Below, one piece after another: positions 1 to 10,350 of a stretch of DNA of 64,000 nucleotides (its first letter is position 1; each line of letters opens with the position of its first letter). The DNA is from Calliopum simillimum (Eukaryota; Arthropoda; Insecta; Diptera; Lauxaniidae): contig OX638372.1 of the NCBI GenBank assembly GCA_951812925.1, forward strand, positions 68,961,407-69,025,406. The letters are read 5' to 3'. The notes under the pieces are model-generated. The model saw only the letters and a list, made by a program, of their open reading frames with translations. It was not told where the DNA came from and did no database searches. The position numbers and the translations under genes were made by a program.

Positions 1-480
1 TTTCTCGGGAGACACTGTCGAAGGCAGTGCTGTAGCCTAGGAAGACAAGTTTAAGCGCAACACTCCACTCACATGATTGCTCGACAATTATTCTAAGGGT
101 GTTGATCGGCTTGGCCGGAATCCTGCTTGTTGCCTTCGGATGGCCGGATCTAGTTTTTCACTTACCCTCTTTAGAAACACTTTTGTCAGTATTTTTTCAC
201 TGGAGTTTAAGAAAGCAACCTAAGCGGCACTCTATGATGTTTCAATGCTTCCATCACAATCGATTGGGGTTGTTTTAAGTTCTTCAACGAAAGGCCTGCG
301 GATCTCGTTATTCTTTAGCCTAGGCACGTCAAATTTTTTTGCCACAGATTGTTCACTGGGACGTTTAATAGCGGCAAGCTTTAGTTGAATAACCGCGACG
401 AGAAGATGGTGATCGGAGCCTATGTCAGCGGCCAAGCTCTTTCGCTTAGCGCTACTCAAATATTTCTATCTCGTATGACT
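1..480 (-). pseudogene. RTE-like non-LTR retrotransposon fragment
   Basis: Read on the minus strand, 459 to 232 encodes the end of an AP-type endonuclease domain with the motif SDHHLLVA, followed by charged residues. From about 230 down to 1 the strand encodes reverse transcriptase blocks, QQAGFRPSRS and then TAFDSVSRE, in two frames. The stretch between endonuclease and RT is much shorter than in an intact element, so the copy is internally deleted and frameshifted, and it runs off the left edge of the window. The motif pair is typical of the RTE clade, but a CR1/L2-type assignment is not excluded. It is a dead copy. Confidence 0.7.
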
Positions 481-539
481 TCTGAGATAATTAATGAAAT
501 TGAGATGCACAAGGTTCTATCTACACATATTCAAATTGA

Positions 540-972
540 AATTTATTTCACTAAGTTCTAACTGCTAGATAGAACTTTGTGTTTCTGTAAGCGAGAAGGC
601 AAATAAGTTAAAATCATGTATTTTTGTTAAACAAGCACCGATTTTGAGCCGACATGGCTCATTATGTTAGTAATTGGACAACACATAAGATTTATGCAAG
701 TTTTGAAAAAAGGTCGAAAAACGGTTTTTGAAAAATTGAACAATTCGAAATGAAGATAGTAATTTTCGATAAAATTGCCAACGCTGAATCCGAATCTGGC
801 ATCAGAGTCGCTATATCTTGTATGTTTTTTGACATATCCTACCCAAAATGATCAAAAATACGCTTTTTGAGGTTGTTTTGCTCTTTTCTATTGAATGCAA
901 CATTTAGTAGGGGAGAGTACCGGGTGTGGGCACCCCATTTTGATTTCAACTCATAACTTTTGACCAAATGTA
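540..972. repeat. Dispersed repeat, outer part (copy A)
   Basis: No coding potential is visible. The segment matches, in reverse orientation, 29870-30330: both contain the block about tRNA-length AT-rich words around the phrase GAATCCGAATC, and both abut the phrase GGGTACCGGGTGTGGGCACC or a close variant (905-940 here). Part of the same sequence recurs at 2870-2960. It is therefore an interspersed repeat of several copies. The mariner at 973 is inserted into it, so it is older than that insertion. Confidence 0.6.
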
Positions 973-1826
973 TTGGGTGTACAACTTAAAAACCGGAATT
1001 TTTTAGCGAAATTTAATGCTTTATTGTGGAAAAATGTTACAATATATTTTATTCAAAGTATTGTCCATTGGAAGCTACAAAATTTCCCCATCTTTCAGGC
1101 AATTTATGAATTCCATCCCAAAAAAATTGCGCCGGCTTGGCGGCCAAAAATGAATCCATCCAATTTTCGATATCTTGAACTTAAGTGAAGCGTATTCCTG
1201 ATAGGGCATTCTGCATCGATCGGAACAAATGGTAGTCTGATGGTGCAAGGTCTGGGCTATAAAGCGGGTGAGGCAAAATTTCCCATCCGTTGTTTTCCGT
1301 TGTTTTCCAGGTAATTTTTGACTGGGGCAGCAATATGTGGCCGAGCGTTGTCATGATAAAAAATTATTGCTTCGTGTCTGGTCGCATTTTCCGGGCGTTT
1401 TTCGATGATGGCACTCTTCAAACGTATTAATTGTGTTCGATAGAGGTCACCTGTGAGCATTACCTTGGAACCATGGATATTTGCCTTTGGTCCTGGGTGA
1501 ATGTTTGCGTTTCGGGTTGTCGTAATGGATCCATTTTTCATCCCCAGTCACGATCCGATGCAAAAATGACTTTTGGCAGCAGTTTTCTTTGCAAAAAAAT
1601 GACCCAACAGAACCCCCCTGCAAATGCTGTCTATTTCTCCAATTTTCGAAGTTATTCATCGTGAAAAATAATAATGATGCACACAAGATAAAATTGTTTT
1701 GTTGACTGATTTTGACAGCTGTCAAATGTACCTTCAAAACGACATATATATAAAGTTTGAGCTTTTACGATATTTGTTAGTACGGACATCCACCGTCAAA
1801 TTCCGGTTTTTAAGTTGTACACCCAA
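973..1826 (-). mobile_element. Mariner element with intact TIRs, transposase decayed
   Basis: Perfect 29-bp terminal inverted repeats lie at 973-1001 and 1798-1826, flanked by TA target duplications (971-972 and 1827-1828). The 854-bp length is well below the usual 1.3 kb. On the minus strand the catalytic half of a mariner transposase is readable: VTGDEKWIHYDN with the first Asp, YHDNARPH with the second, and in another frame [11 protein letters not shown] with the third. The N-terminal DNA-binding half is missing, and at least one frameshift near 1290 splits the rest. It cannot encode its own transposase, but its ends look usable in trans. It sits inside the dispersed repeat that continues on both sides. 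Confidence 0.92.
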
Positions 1827-2160
1827 TATATTATGCAGACATAATGGTATCATTGGAAAGCCAGAGACCTTAGCTAACTGGTGAAGAAAGTAAATTGATT
1901 TCGTCAGTTGGAAAAATTATATCAAAAAAATAGTGAAGTGATCATTTTTTGAAGTAAAACGTAATCAAATGGAGAAAAATGCAAAATTAATTTCTTCTGG
2001 ACACATAGATTCACACATATTTATCATCTGAAGTGCAATGAATACAAATAAAATAGCTGGCTTGCATGTTAGCGCACTTTTAATAAACGGGCCGATTGCA
2101 TTCGTTACATTTTACAGAGTTTTTGGCGGTCAATTTACCCGGTAATAGCTTAAAACAAAT
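1827..2160. repeat. Dispersed repeat, continuation after the mariner
   Basis: Bases 1827-1960 continue the repeat interrupted by the mariner and match 29700-29850 in reverse complement, including the phrase around GATTTCGTCAGTTGG. The match across the insertion gives the empty site, a single TA. No coding potential is seen between 1960 and 2160. Confidence 0.6.
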
Positions 2161-2600
2161 TATACAAAAGTCCTGGTCGTATTGGTGCTAGCTCGATGAC
2201 GCTGAGTTATCTACCGTGACGCGTTCAGCCGTGGATCTCTTGGCACGATTTGCCGGAGGTTTGGTTGTCGTTCTCTTGGCTGCCTTAGGTGCCTGCTGTC
2301 CTCAACGCTGCTTTCTGTTTCAAATTGAGCAGAACTTCCGGAGAAGGCAACACTGCGCTTTGCATTGCTTTTCGGCCGCGATTCGATGGTTTCTGCAGTG
2401 TCGCACCTTGCAACGGGCCGAACTTATCCAAAATGCTGTTCGCTGACGGGGCGCGAGAAACGGAAGACGTAGATGGCTTAAGTATGTTGACAACATCTCC
2501 CTCGCCTTCATTCTCAGCGGTAGCTTCGATGTTCTGCTCAACGGCTTCAACAAAATCAGTGTCGCCGAAAACATCTGGATCAAATGGCATGATACCATGA
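2160..2600 (-). pseudogene. Pogo/Tigger-like transposase C-terminal remnant
   Basis: The minus strand reads GIMPFDPDVFGDTDFV, then an acidic/Ser-rich and a Lys/Arg-rich tail with a stop and frame change near 2290. The motif G-x-x-P-[FY]-[DN]-P-[DE]-x-F-x-[DE]-x-D-[FY] is the conserved end of the DDE domain in pogo/CENP-B-type transposases. The catalytic part that should lie upstream, to the right of 2600, is absent. A related tail, GMIPFDPDIFSDADFV, occurs at 29497-29560. Assignment rests on this short motif only. Confidence 0.5.
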
Positions 2601-2693
2601 TTTTAACAGCCACACTTAATGAAAACACCATAATTAGTTCCAAAGTTTTTTTTTATTTTTTTCCAGCAACTTTTGAATCAATTTCTTCTGTGA

Positions 2694-2870
2694 AATCTAT
2701 AATGGACCTTTTGGTTATTTCCTTTCCACTAAAAAAGCGTAAAAAAGGCATAAGAATACCATTTAGATTTGTAACGTTGGCATCCACGACGATATTTCAG
2801 TAAAACACACTCTTTAAAAAAAAGGAGGTGCCCACACTCGGAACAATTCGGGGTTCATACTCAACTTTGA
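2694..2870. repeat. Left arm of an inverted repeat pair (partner 5628-5806)
   Basis: This arm and 5628-5806 are reverse complements at high identity, sharing for example the run around GTAACGTTGGCATCCACGACG and GGTGCCCACACTC. They enclose 2.8 kb containing a MITE, tRNA-like modules and the large foldback. They may be the ends of one composite element or two opposed copies of a short repeat. Confidence 0.6.
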
Positions 2871-2963
2871 CAGCCACAAAAATGATCAATAACATGATTT
2901 TTGAGGTTGTTTAGAAGACGCACAAAATTGTTTTTCTCTTTTCTATTAAATGCATCATTCAGT

Positions 2964-3160
2964 TCTGTTTTTTGTCTTCAAAATAAATTACAAACTGGTC
3001 TCGTGTGAATTCTCTTGAAGAAGTTAAGACCACTTTAAAATTACACATAAAAGTTAAAAATAGTATCTGGTTTCTCACGTTTCTCCACGTTGTATTTCCA
3101 TAATTTCATGTATCATTTACAGCGAGTATATAGTTTGTAATTCATTTTGAAGACAAAGAA
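2964..3160. mobile_element. Small MITE, about 197 bp
   Basis: Inverted ends share GTCTTCAAAAT followed by AATTACAAACT. The flanks carry CAGT on both sides (2960-2963, 3161-3164). The empty-site form of the same surrounding repeat is seen near 900-925, where the sequence runs straight through, which supports an insertion. No coding capacity. Confidence 0.6.
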
Positions 3161-3699
3161 CAGTAGGGGAAGGGTACCGCCAGCGGGCAGGGTCCGGGTG
3201 TCGGCACCCACCGTAACTTTTGACAGAAAACAAATGCGGCTGTTCTGACAAATGTTAAGCGCGTGTAATGACAGCATGAAGTTTTTGTGCATTTACCGGA
3301 GCAAGCAGACGTATTTGCTGTTGCTGAGAAGAAAATAATTTTTGAATGAGTAAAAGTCAACACAAAAGTTTTTGTCAATAATTTTCCAAGTGAGATAAAT
3401 CGAAGTGAATCAATCGAAAAGCTGAGTGCAATCTATATTTATGTAGTAAAGGAAGTTAGTACCCAAGGGGAAAAGAAGTGCTTCAAAAACCCTTCTGAAG
3501 TGCATCCTTTTCACCAATAAGCGCTTCCGCTCCGTAAGAACAATACTTTCTTTTTACCATTGCATGTCATAGGATGTAAGCGAGCAAAAGCTTACCGCAG
3601 CCTTACCAAAAAAGAGTTTTTAAAGCGCTTATTTGTAATGCTGCGGTAAGCGTTTTTTCAATAAAATTGAAAAAAAGAAAAAAAAGAAAAAAAAAAAAC

Positions 3700-3790
3700 T
3701 GGCCGCGCCAGGATTTGAATCCACGACCCTCCGCGTGCTAGATATTTTTTCTTACATTTACCAACCCTTTAGACCGCTCCACCAACGCCC
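3700..3790 (-). repeat. Degenerate tRNA-like module
   Basis: On the minus strand a Leu/Ser-like D-arm phrase (GGAGCGGTCTAAAGGG, about 3770-3785) is followed some 60 bases later by a B-box/T-arm phrase GATTCAAATCC (about 3711-3722). The acceptor stems do not pair, so it is not a working tRNA gene. It sits next to an A-rich run, as in tRNA-derived SINEs. Confidence 0.4.
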
Positions 3791-3839
3791 GATGATATGA
3801 AGAGGTGTGAAATTTGTATATTAAGCAAATGTTGTCCTG

Positions 3840-4170
3840 CAGCATTACATAGAATCATTGTGCAATCAGTTTCAATTCAAGTAAGCAAAAGTAAATAAAA
3901 ATGAGAAATTAAAATAGAAAAGTGAAATAAAAAAGGTTGAATAAAAAATATTTTAATAAAAAAAAAAAAAGCAAAAACAAATAAAAAAACGGAAAAAAAA
4001 AATCACCCGGGCTGGGTTCGAACTCACGTTGTTCTTACTGCAGCCTTATATGGAATCATTGTGTAATCAATTTCAATTCGGTTAGACAAAAGTAAATTAA
4101 TAAGAGAAAGGAAAATAGAAAAGTGAAATAAAAGATGTTCAATAAAAAATATTTAATTAAAAAAAAATAA
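3840..4170. repeat. Two tandem ~200-bp A-rich repeats
   Basis: Bases about 3850-3960 and 4049-4165 are diverged direct repeats; both contain GAATCATTGTG, TTTCAATTC and GTGAAATAAAA and end in poly-A. The module between them, at 4011-4027, carries GGGTTCGAACTC, a B-box-like word. Confidence 0.5.
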
Positions 4171-4177
4171 AAACCTG

Positions 4178-5474
4178 TTGCGGGATTTCTGCAAATGAGT
4201 TATTTTATAGATTTTGATGTGCTCTTTCAGAATTTCAACTTTGCTACCTCGTATCGTATTCGCTCGAGCCGCCATATTGGAAAAATGGCGTCCAAAATCA
4301 GTTTTTTACAAATATCTCTTTAACGGTTATATTTAGAGAAAATTTTTTAGGAAAATGTTGTAGCTTATACAATTTTCTATAAAAATGACCTTTGAATTGT
4401 TTTCGTACGACTTATAACTCAGGAGATATCTTTATTCAAAATTTTAGAAAAATTAGTAAATTGTGAATGCCACTTATGAGTAGGCACAGTGATGTGTCAA
4501 GCTTATAATTACGATAATTTATGAACGGTGAGTCGCATGTTTAAAATAAAAACACCTATTTATAGGGAATAACATATTATTTTTTTTTCATATCACCTAT
4601 AGTTAAGGAGATATTTTTCCCACAAACCTAAAATTTTGAAAAAAAAACGTTTTTTCAAAATGGCTCCTAAACGGTTCGTCCTAGAAAAAAAATTGTCAAT
4701 GCATTTTGTAGAACGTTCAATTCCCTATAAGGGTCTCTTCGAGCTGTTTTTTCGTCAGGCTTACCCTTCATGAGATATCGCGACTTGAAAATCATTCAAA
4801 ATTGAACATAGTAGGGCGCATAGAACAATATTCAATTTTGAATGATTTTCAAGACGCTATATCTCATGAAGGGTAAGTCTGACGAAAAAACAGCTCGAAG
4901 AGACCCTTATAGGGAATTGAACGTTCTACAAAATGCATAGACAATTTTTTTTCTAAGACGAACCGTTTAGGAGCCATTTTGAAAAACTTTTTTTTTCAAA
5001 ATTTTATGTTTGTTGGAAAAATATCTCCTTAACTATAGGTGATATGAAAAAAAGTAATATGTAACTTGTAGCGCAAGTTATTCCCTATAAATAGGTGTTT
5101 TTATTTTAAACGCGCAACTCACCGTTCATAAGTTATCGTAATTATAAGCTTGACACATCACTGTGCCTACTCATAAGTAGCATTCACAATTTACTAATAT
5201 TTCCATAATTTTGAATAAGGATATCTCCTGAGTTATAAGTCGTACGAAAACAATTCAAAGGTCATTTTTATAGAAAATTTTATAAGCTACAACATTGTCC
5301 TAAAAAATTTTTCTCTAGATATAACCGTTAAAGAGATATTTGTAAAAAAACTGATTTTGGACGCAATTTTTCCAATATGGCGGCTCGAGCGAACACGATA
5401 CGAGGTAGCAAAGTTGAAATTCTGAAATAGCACATTGAAATCTATAAAATAACTCATTTGCAGAAATCCCGCAA
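4178..5474. mobile_element. 1.3 kb palindromic foldback element
   Basis: The arms 4178-4806 and 4831-5474 are near-perfect reverse complements over about 630 bases, separated by a 24-base spacer (4807-4830). The termini read TTGCGGGATTTCTGC and its complement. No ORF inside is convincing. No clear target duplication was found at the edges. Part of one arm has a diverged single-copy relative at about 51120-51440. This is either a foldback transposon or a solo inverted duplication of an element end. Confidence 0.85.
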
Positions 5475-5627
5475 AGAAATTATTTTAAGTAAGAAAATAA
5501 AAACAATACTTTGTTATTTCAGAGAAACTATTCTGTTTAATTTAATATTATATTTTGTGATTCAAGACCGAATGCAACCAAAATGTTCGCACAACACAAT
5601 TTGCTCATTGCTTTTCAAAGTGGCTAT

Positions 5628-5806
5628 CAAAGCCGAGTATGGGCCCCGAATAGGTCCGGGTGTGGGCACCCCTCTTTTTTAAAGCGTGTGTTTTACTGAA
5701 ATATCGTCGTGGATGCCAACGTTACTAATATTAATGGTATTCTTATGCCATTTTACGCTTTTTTAGTGGAAAGGAAAGAACCAATAGGCTCTCTAAAGAT
5801 ATCGTA
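5628..5806. repeat. Right arm of the inverted pair with 2694-2870
   Basis: Reverse complement of 2694-2870, including GGGTGTGGGCACC and the phrase around TATCGTCGTGGATGCC. Beyond it, 5806-6600 holds no supported gene; a 67-codon ORF at 5906-6109 resembles nothing recognised. Confidence 0.55.
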
Positions 5807-7320
5807 GAAAGAAAATTATTTTAATTAAGTGTGGGTGTTGAGGTGGCATAACACTTTGCAAAAAATCTTAGTATTGAGTTTCCAGCCAAGTAGACAGAGG
5901 AGCAGATGGCGGGCATGGATTGGCACAAAAAAAATCATGCTTGGCAAAAGAGCAATGTCAACAAGGGCCAGAGATTACGTCACCTAGCTAGCTTAATTTG
6001 CAAAAAAATTTATCTGTCATCAGCCGAAGATAATCCAGTCAATAAAATATTAAAACGCGCGTTATCCGATAATATTTTAAACAGTATAGCCATCTTAGCT
6101 ATGAGTTAAATTTGTGCTAAATTGAAGATCGAGCCTTCCTTCACCTAAATTTCAAAAAGCTCAAGTGGCAAAATTTTTTTTTTTTTTAATATTCTAATTT
6201 CTTTAATTTAAAAAATGAAACTAAAACGGAAAAAATAAAAGTACTGGGTCGCGGGAATAAAACAATTTTAAAGTGTATGTGATCATACACTTTGTGACTA
6301 TACAACTGAATTTCATGCAATTCTATATTAAAAAAGTCTAAATGTTTTGAAAACCAGCCTCTTGCTTTTTTCACTCAAACGGGTTAATCTCGGAAAAAAT
6401 TTAATTCAAATTCTCATAGCTGCGCTTCATATTGGATTAATCTAACATTTACAAAGATATGATATACGCAAAAATTAGGATTCAGTCTTCATTTTGCCTC
6501 AGATATCCTCCATTAAGATAAAATGCTTAAGCATTACCTAAACATACAAATAAGCAATTTGTACACTAGTACATTTTTTATAAAATTTTATTACGTAAGA
6601 CGTATTACAGTCGCTTTCTCGACAATGATACTCTTCAAAACTGCACTCTTGAACTGGCCACCTTGGGTGACTTAAAATTAGTAGAACGTCCGCATCCAGT
6701 TGTTTTAGCACCACACGATTTCTGTAACATCAAAGCTAACGTTAAAGTTTCATCAACAGAAAATGGAATAATTTTTGGAAACATTGGTAAGATATCTGTT
6801 AGTTTTCATGTATGATTTTAAACATAAAAATTATATTTTATCGTCGCCATCAAAGGATTTTTACGATGAAAAGAATTAAATTCTGTAATTAATTAAACAA
6901 AATGCACAAAATTTCTTATTGGTTCTTAAAGATGCACTTATGACAAAAATTAAATATCTCTGTATAAACACTATAACATACATAAACATATAGAACCCTA
7001 ACCGCCAAAAAAACTTAACCGACAAAAAGTTAATTTTACAGGAGAAGGTTTTTTTAAATATCTGTGCATTTAGTATAGCTATTGCAGTGAAATTTAGTAC
7101 GTAAGCTATCTTATGTGTTAGACATGCGATGCAACTAATTTCATTCACCTATTTATAATTTAACGGCTATTTTTCAGTGTTGTATCGGTTAAGCCTTTTT
7201 TTCTTTTCCAGATTCCCCATCTGATCTTCAGTTTTTGTACCAAAAAACATTTGTGGTCACATATACTATTAACCCTTATCAAGACTTTTTAATAAATTTT
7301 CCTTTTTATTACATTCAGGT

Positions 7321-7510
7321 ATGTTCTGAAATCCGATTTACTTCGGAATCGGACTGAAAGCAATTTTCAAGAACTCCGCATTTCGATAATTTACATCAAA
7401 TCAGATTTATGTTTTGGTAAATCGAAAAAGAAATATTGGCAACTTTTGTTTGCAGAGCTCTTGAAAATTGCTTTCAGTCCGATTCCGAAGTAAATCGGAT
7501 TTCAGAACAT
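7321..7510. repeat. Foldback repeat in the pseudogene intron
   Basis: Near-perfect inverted arms, 7321-7376 and about 7455-7510, begin ATGTTCTGAAATCCGATTTA. The sequence just to the right (7510-7560, GAAAATCCGAAATCGTG onward) recurs in reverse at 63270-63330, so this is one copy of a dispersed repeat. Confidence 0.7.
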
Positions 7511-8113
7511 CAAAAAACGAAAATCCGAAATCGTGTCTTTTTGGCGGTAAGGGCTCGGTATGCTTGAAAAAATCAAAAACGAATTTCATATTAAAATCGG
7601 TGACTACAAAAAATAACCACTTAGTCGATTTTGATAAAAAGACAGCAATAAAAATTTCTTTTTAAATATTCATTAATCACATGTTGTTTTGTCTTGAAAT
7701 CAAAAATCGACTTACCCATTTATTTACTCTGGCAACAAAAATGCGGTTATAACCTATTTAGACAAAGTTTTTAAATTCGAAGAAAAAAAAACAGCATTAA
7801 CACAAACATATCTTGCGCTTCGATGGCTGTTGGAAATGTTAATTATTTACTTCCTTTGTAAATTTGTAAATTTTTATTCTAAAAATAGTCTATGACACAT
7901 CAATAAACACCAATGTTGTTGTACTAAATACGATTCATATTGATATTATGGACTACATTATTCCAGCCGCTTGTACAGATACTGAATTCAGACAAATGTG
8001 GCAAGATTTCGAATGGGAAAATAAGGTAAAAATAAATCGCACTTAACTGTTCAAATCAAAGTATAATCAAATACATATCTTTAGGTGACCGTTAATACAA
8101 CATTCACTGATTT

Positions 8114-9216
8114 CCCAATGTGCACAAAAACGGATGAGGATCCGTTTCGAATCCATTACGAGTTCATTAAGGTATAAAAAACGTAATCCGCGGTAACGGA
8201 TCCATTTCGAACCCGTAACGTAAATCAAAAACGAATTCAAAACGCTTTGTTTAGATAAAAAAAAAAACATTTTGAAGCGCTTATTAGCGAATAAAAAAAA
8301 AATTAAATTCCGCAGTGCGGGCCCGTTTCGAATCCGAAACTTATGTAAAAACTAATTCAAAACGGATTTGCTTTTAAATATGTTAATGCTGTATATTTAC
8401 AGAAAAAAACCATTTTGATGCGCCTATTAGCAATTAAAAAATAATAAAAAGAAAAAAAAGGAAGAAAAATAAAGGGTAAAAATCCACCTCTGGTAGGATT
8501 CGAACCTGGGCAAATCCGTTTCGATTCCGTAAATACTTCAAATACGAACTCAAAACGGATTTGCTTTATTTAATTTTTATGATAAAAAAAATATTTTTGA
8601 TTTGTTTTTTTTTTTCTTTTTATTTTATTGCGTATGATTTTTTGTAAACTTTTCAAACTCTGTTTGAAAAAATGTTTTTGATTCCAAATTTGAGTATATA
8701 ACATTTTTTATCAAAAGAAGGGAAGAAAAACAACACAGAATACTTATAAAAAAACAACAGAAATTTGTTTAATATACAAACTTTAAATCTCAACATCAAA
8801 TAAGTCTACATCAGTTAAGTAAACATCATATTGGCCAATAGCCTAGTTGTCTAATGTCTCGTGTATGAAAGAGTAATACCCCGGGAGCCTGAGTTCGACC
8901 CCCGGCCGGGCTAGTTAGTTTTTTTTTTTTTGTTATTTTGTTTTTTTTAATTAAAAATAAGCGCTTCACCCTGTTTTCTTTTTTTTTATAAGCAGCATTA
9001 ACATTATTAAAAGCGAATCCGTTTTGAATTCGTTTTTGATGTACGTTACAGGTTCGAAACGGATCCATAAAAGAAGAAAAAACGATTCGTTTTTTTTTTA
9101 GGAATCCTTCCCGCAAACGGATCAGTAACGGATACGTAACGGATTCCGTAACGGATAAAAAGAACGAAAATATGAACCCGTTGCGGATCCGAAACGAGTC
9201 CGTTTGGCACACTGGG
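8114..9216. mobile_element. CCCARTGTGC-type foldback element, copy 1
   Basis: This 1103-bp element has inverted ends CCCAATGTGCACAAAAACGG and, in complement, CCCAGTGTGCCAAACGG. Long subterminal inverted repeats are rich in AACGGATCCG-type words. It carries an inverted B-box word (TAGGATTCGAACC, 8494-8506) and a tRNA-like segment (8831-8913). It splits the beta-COP exon with a TT duplication: removal restores GAT TTG CAT GAG, coding D-L-H-E. No transposase gene is present. The superfamily is not recognised. Confidence 0.85.
8831..8913 (+). repeat. tRNA-like segment inside foldback copy 1
   Basis: An A-box-like stretch TAGCCTAGTTGTCTAATG is followed 36 bases later by a B-box-like GAGTTCGACCCCC within a G/C-rich hairpin (CCGGGAG ... 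CCCGG). Box order and spacing fit a tRNA, but the acceptor stem is not complementary. Likely a tRNA-derived internal Pol III promoter relic rather than a functional tRNA. Confidence 0.5.
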
Positions 9217-9237
9217 TTGCATGAGTATTTAAAGCAT

Positions 9238-10350
9238 CCCAATGTGCACAAAAACGGATGAGGATCCGTTTCGAATCCATTACGAGTTCATAAAGGTATA
9301 AAAAACGTAATCCGCGGTAACGGATCCATTTCGAACCCGTAACGTACATCAAAAACGAATTCAAAACGCTTTGTTTAGATTAAAAAAAAAAACATTTTGA
9401 AGCGCTTATTAGCGAATAAAAAAAAAATTAAATTCCGCAGTGCGGGCCCGTTTCGAATCCGAAACTTATGTAAAAACGAATTCAAAACGGATTTGCTTTT
9501 AAATATGATAATGCTGTATATTTACAGAAAAAAACCGTTTTGATGCGCCTATTAGTAATTAAAAAATAATAAAAAGAAAAAAAAGGAAGGAAAATAAAGG
9601 GTAAAAATCCACCTCTGGTAGGATTCGAACCTGGGCAAATCCGTTTCGACTCCGTAAATACTTCAAATACGAACTCAAAACGGATTTGCTTTATTTAATT
9701 TTTATGATAAAAAAAAATATTTTTGATTTGTTTTTTTTTTTTCTTTTTATTTTATTGCGTATGATTTTTTGTAAACTTTTCAAACTCTGTTTGAAAAAAT
9801 GTTTTTGATTCCAAATTTGAGTATATAACATTTTTTATCAAAAGAAGGGAAGAAAAACAACACAGAATACTTATAAAAAAGCAACAGAAATTTGTTTAAT
9901 ATACAAACTTTAAATCTTAACATCAAATAAGTCTACATCAGTTAAGTAAACATCATATCGGTCAATATCCTAGTTGTCTAACGTCTCGTGTATGAAAGAG
10001 TAATACCCCGGGAGCCTGAGTTCGACTCCCGGCCGGGCTAGTAATTTTTTTTTTTTTTTTGTTATTTTGTTTTTTTTTTTTAATTAAAAATAAGCGCTTC
10101 ACCATGTTTTCTTTTTTTTTTATAAGCAGCATTAACATTATTAAAAGCGAATCCGTTTTGAATTCGTTTTTGATGTACGTTACAGGTTCGAAACGGATCC
10201 ATAAAAGAAAAAAAAACGATTCGTTTTTTTTTTAGGAATCCTTCCCGCAAACGGATCAGTAACGGATACGTAACGGATTCCGTAACGGATAAAAAGAACG
10301 AAAAAATGAACCCGTTACGGATCCGAAACGAGTCCGTTTGGCACACTGGG
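9238..10350. mobile_element. CCCARTGTGC-type foldback element, copy 2
   Basis: This 1113-bp element is nearly identical to copy 1 and in the same orientation, separated from it by 21 bases that encode beta-COP residues LHEYLKH. The right end is GGCACACTGGG. The flanks AT and TT fit a mutated 2-bp duplication; removal restores the reading frame into LLKCLTP. It repeats the internal B-box word and the tRNA-like segment (9959-10040), with only small differences. Confidence 0.85.

Noticed and set aside
5906..6109. A 67-codon ORF beginning MAGMDWHKKNHAWQKS.
   Set aside because: No family motif, repeat-rich setting and no splice or conservation evidence; not called as a gene.
8831..8913. A functional tRNA gene.
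   Set aside because: A- and B-box-like words are present but the acceptor stem does not pair, and the segment is inside a repeated foldback element.
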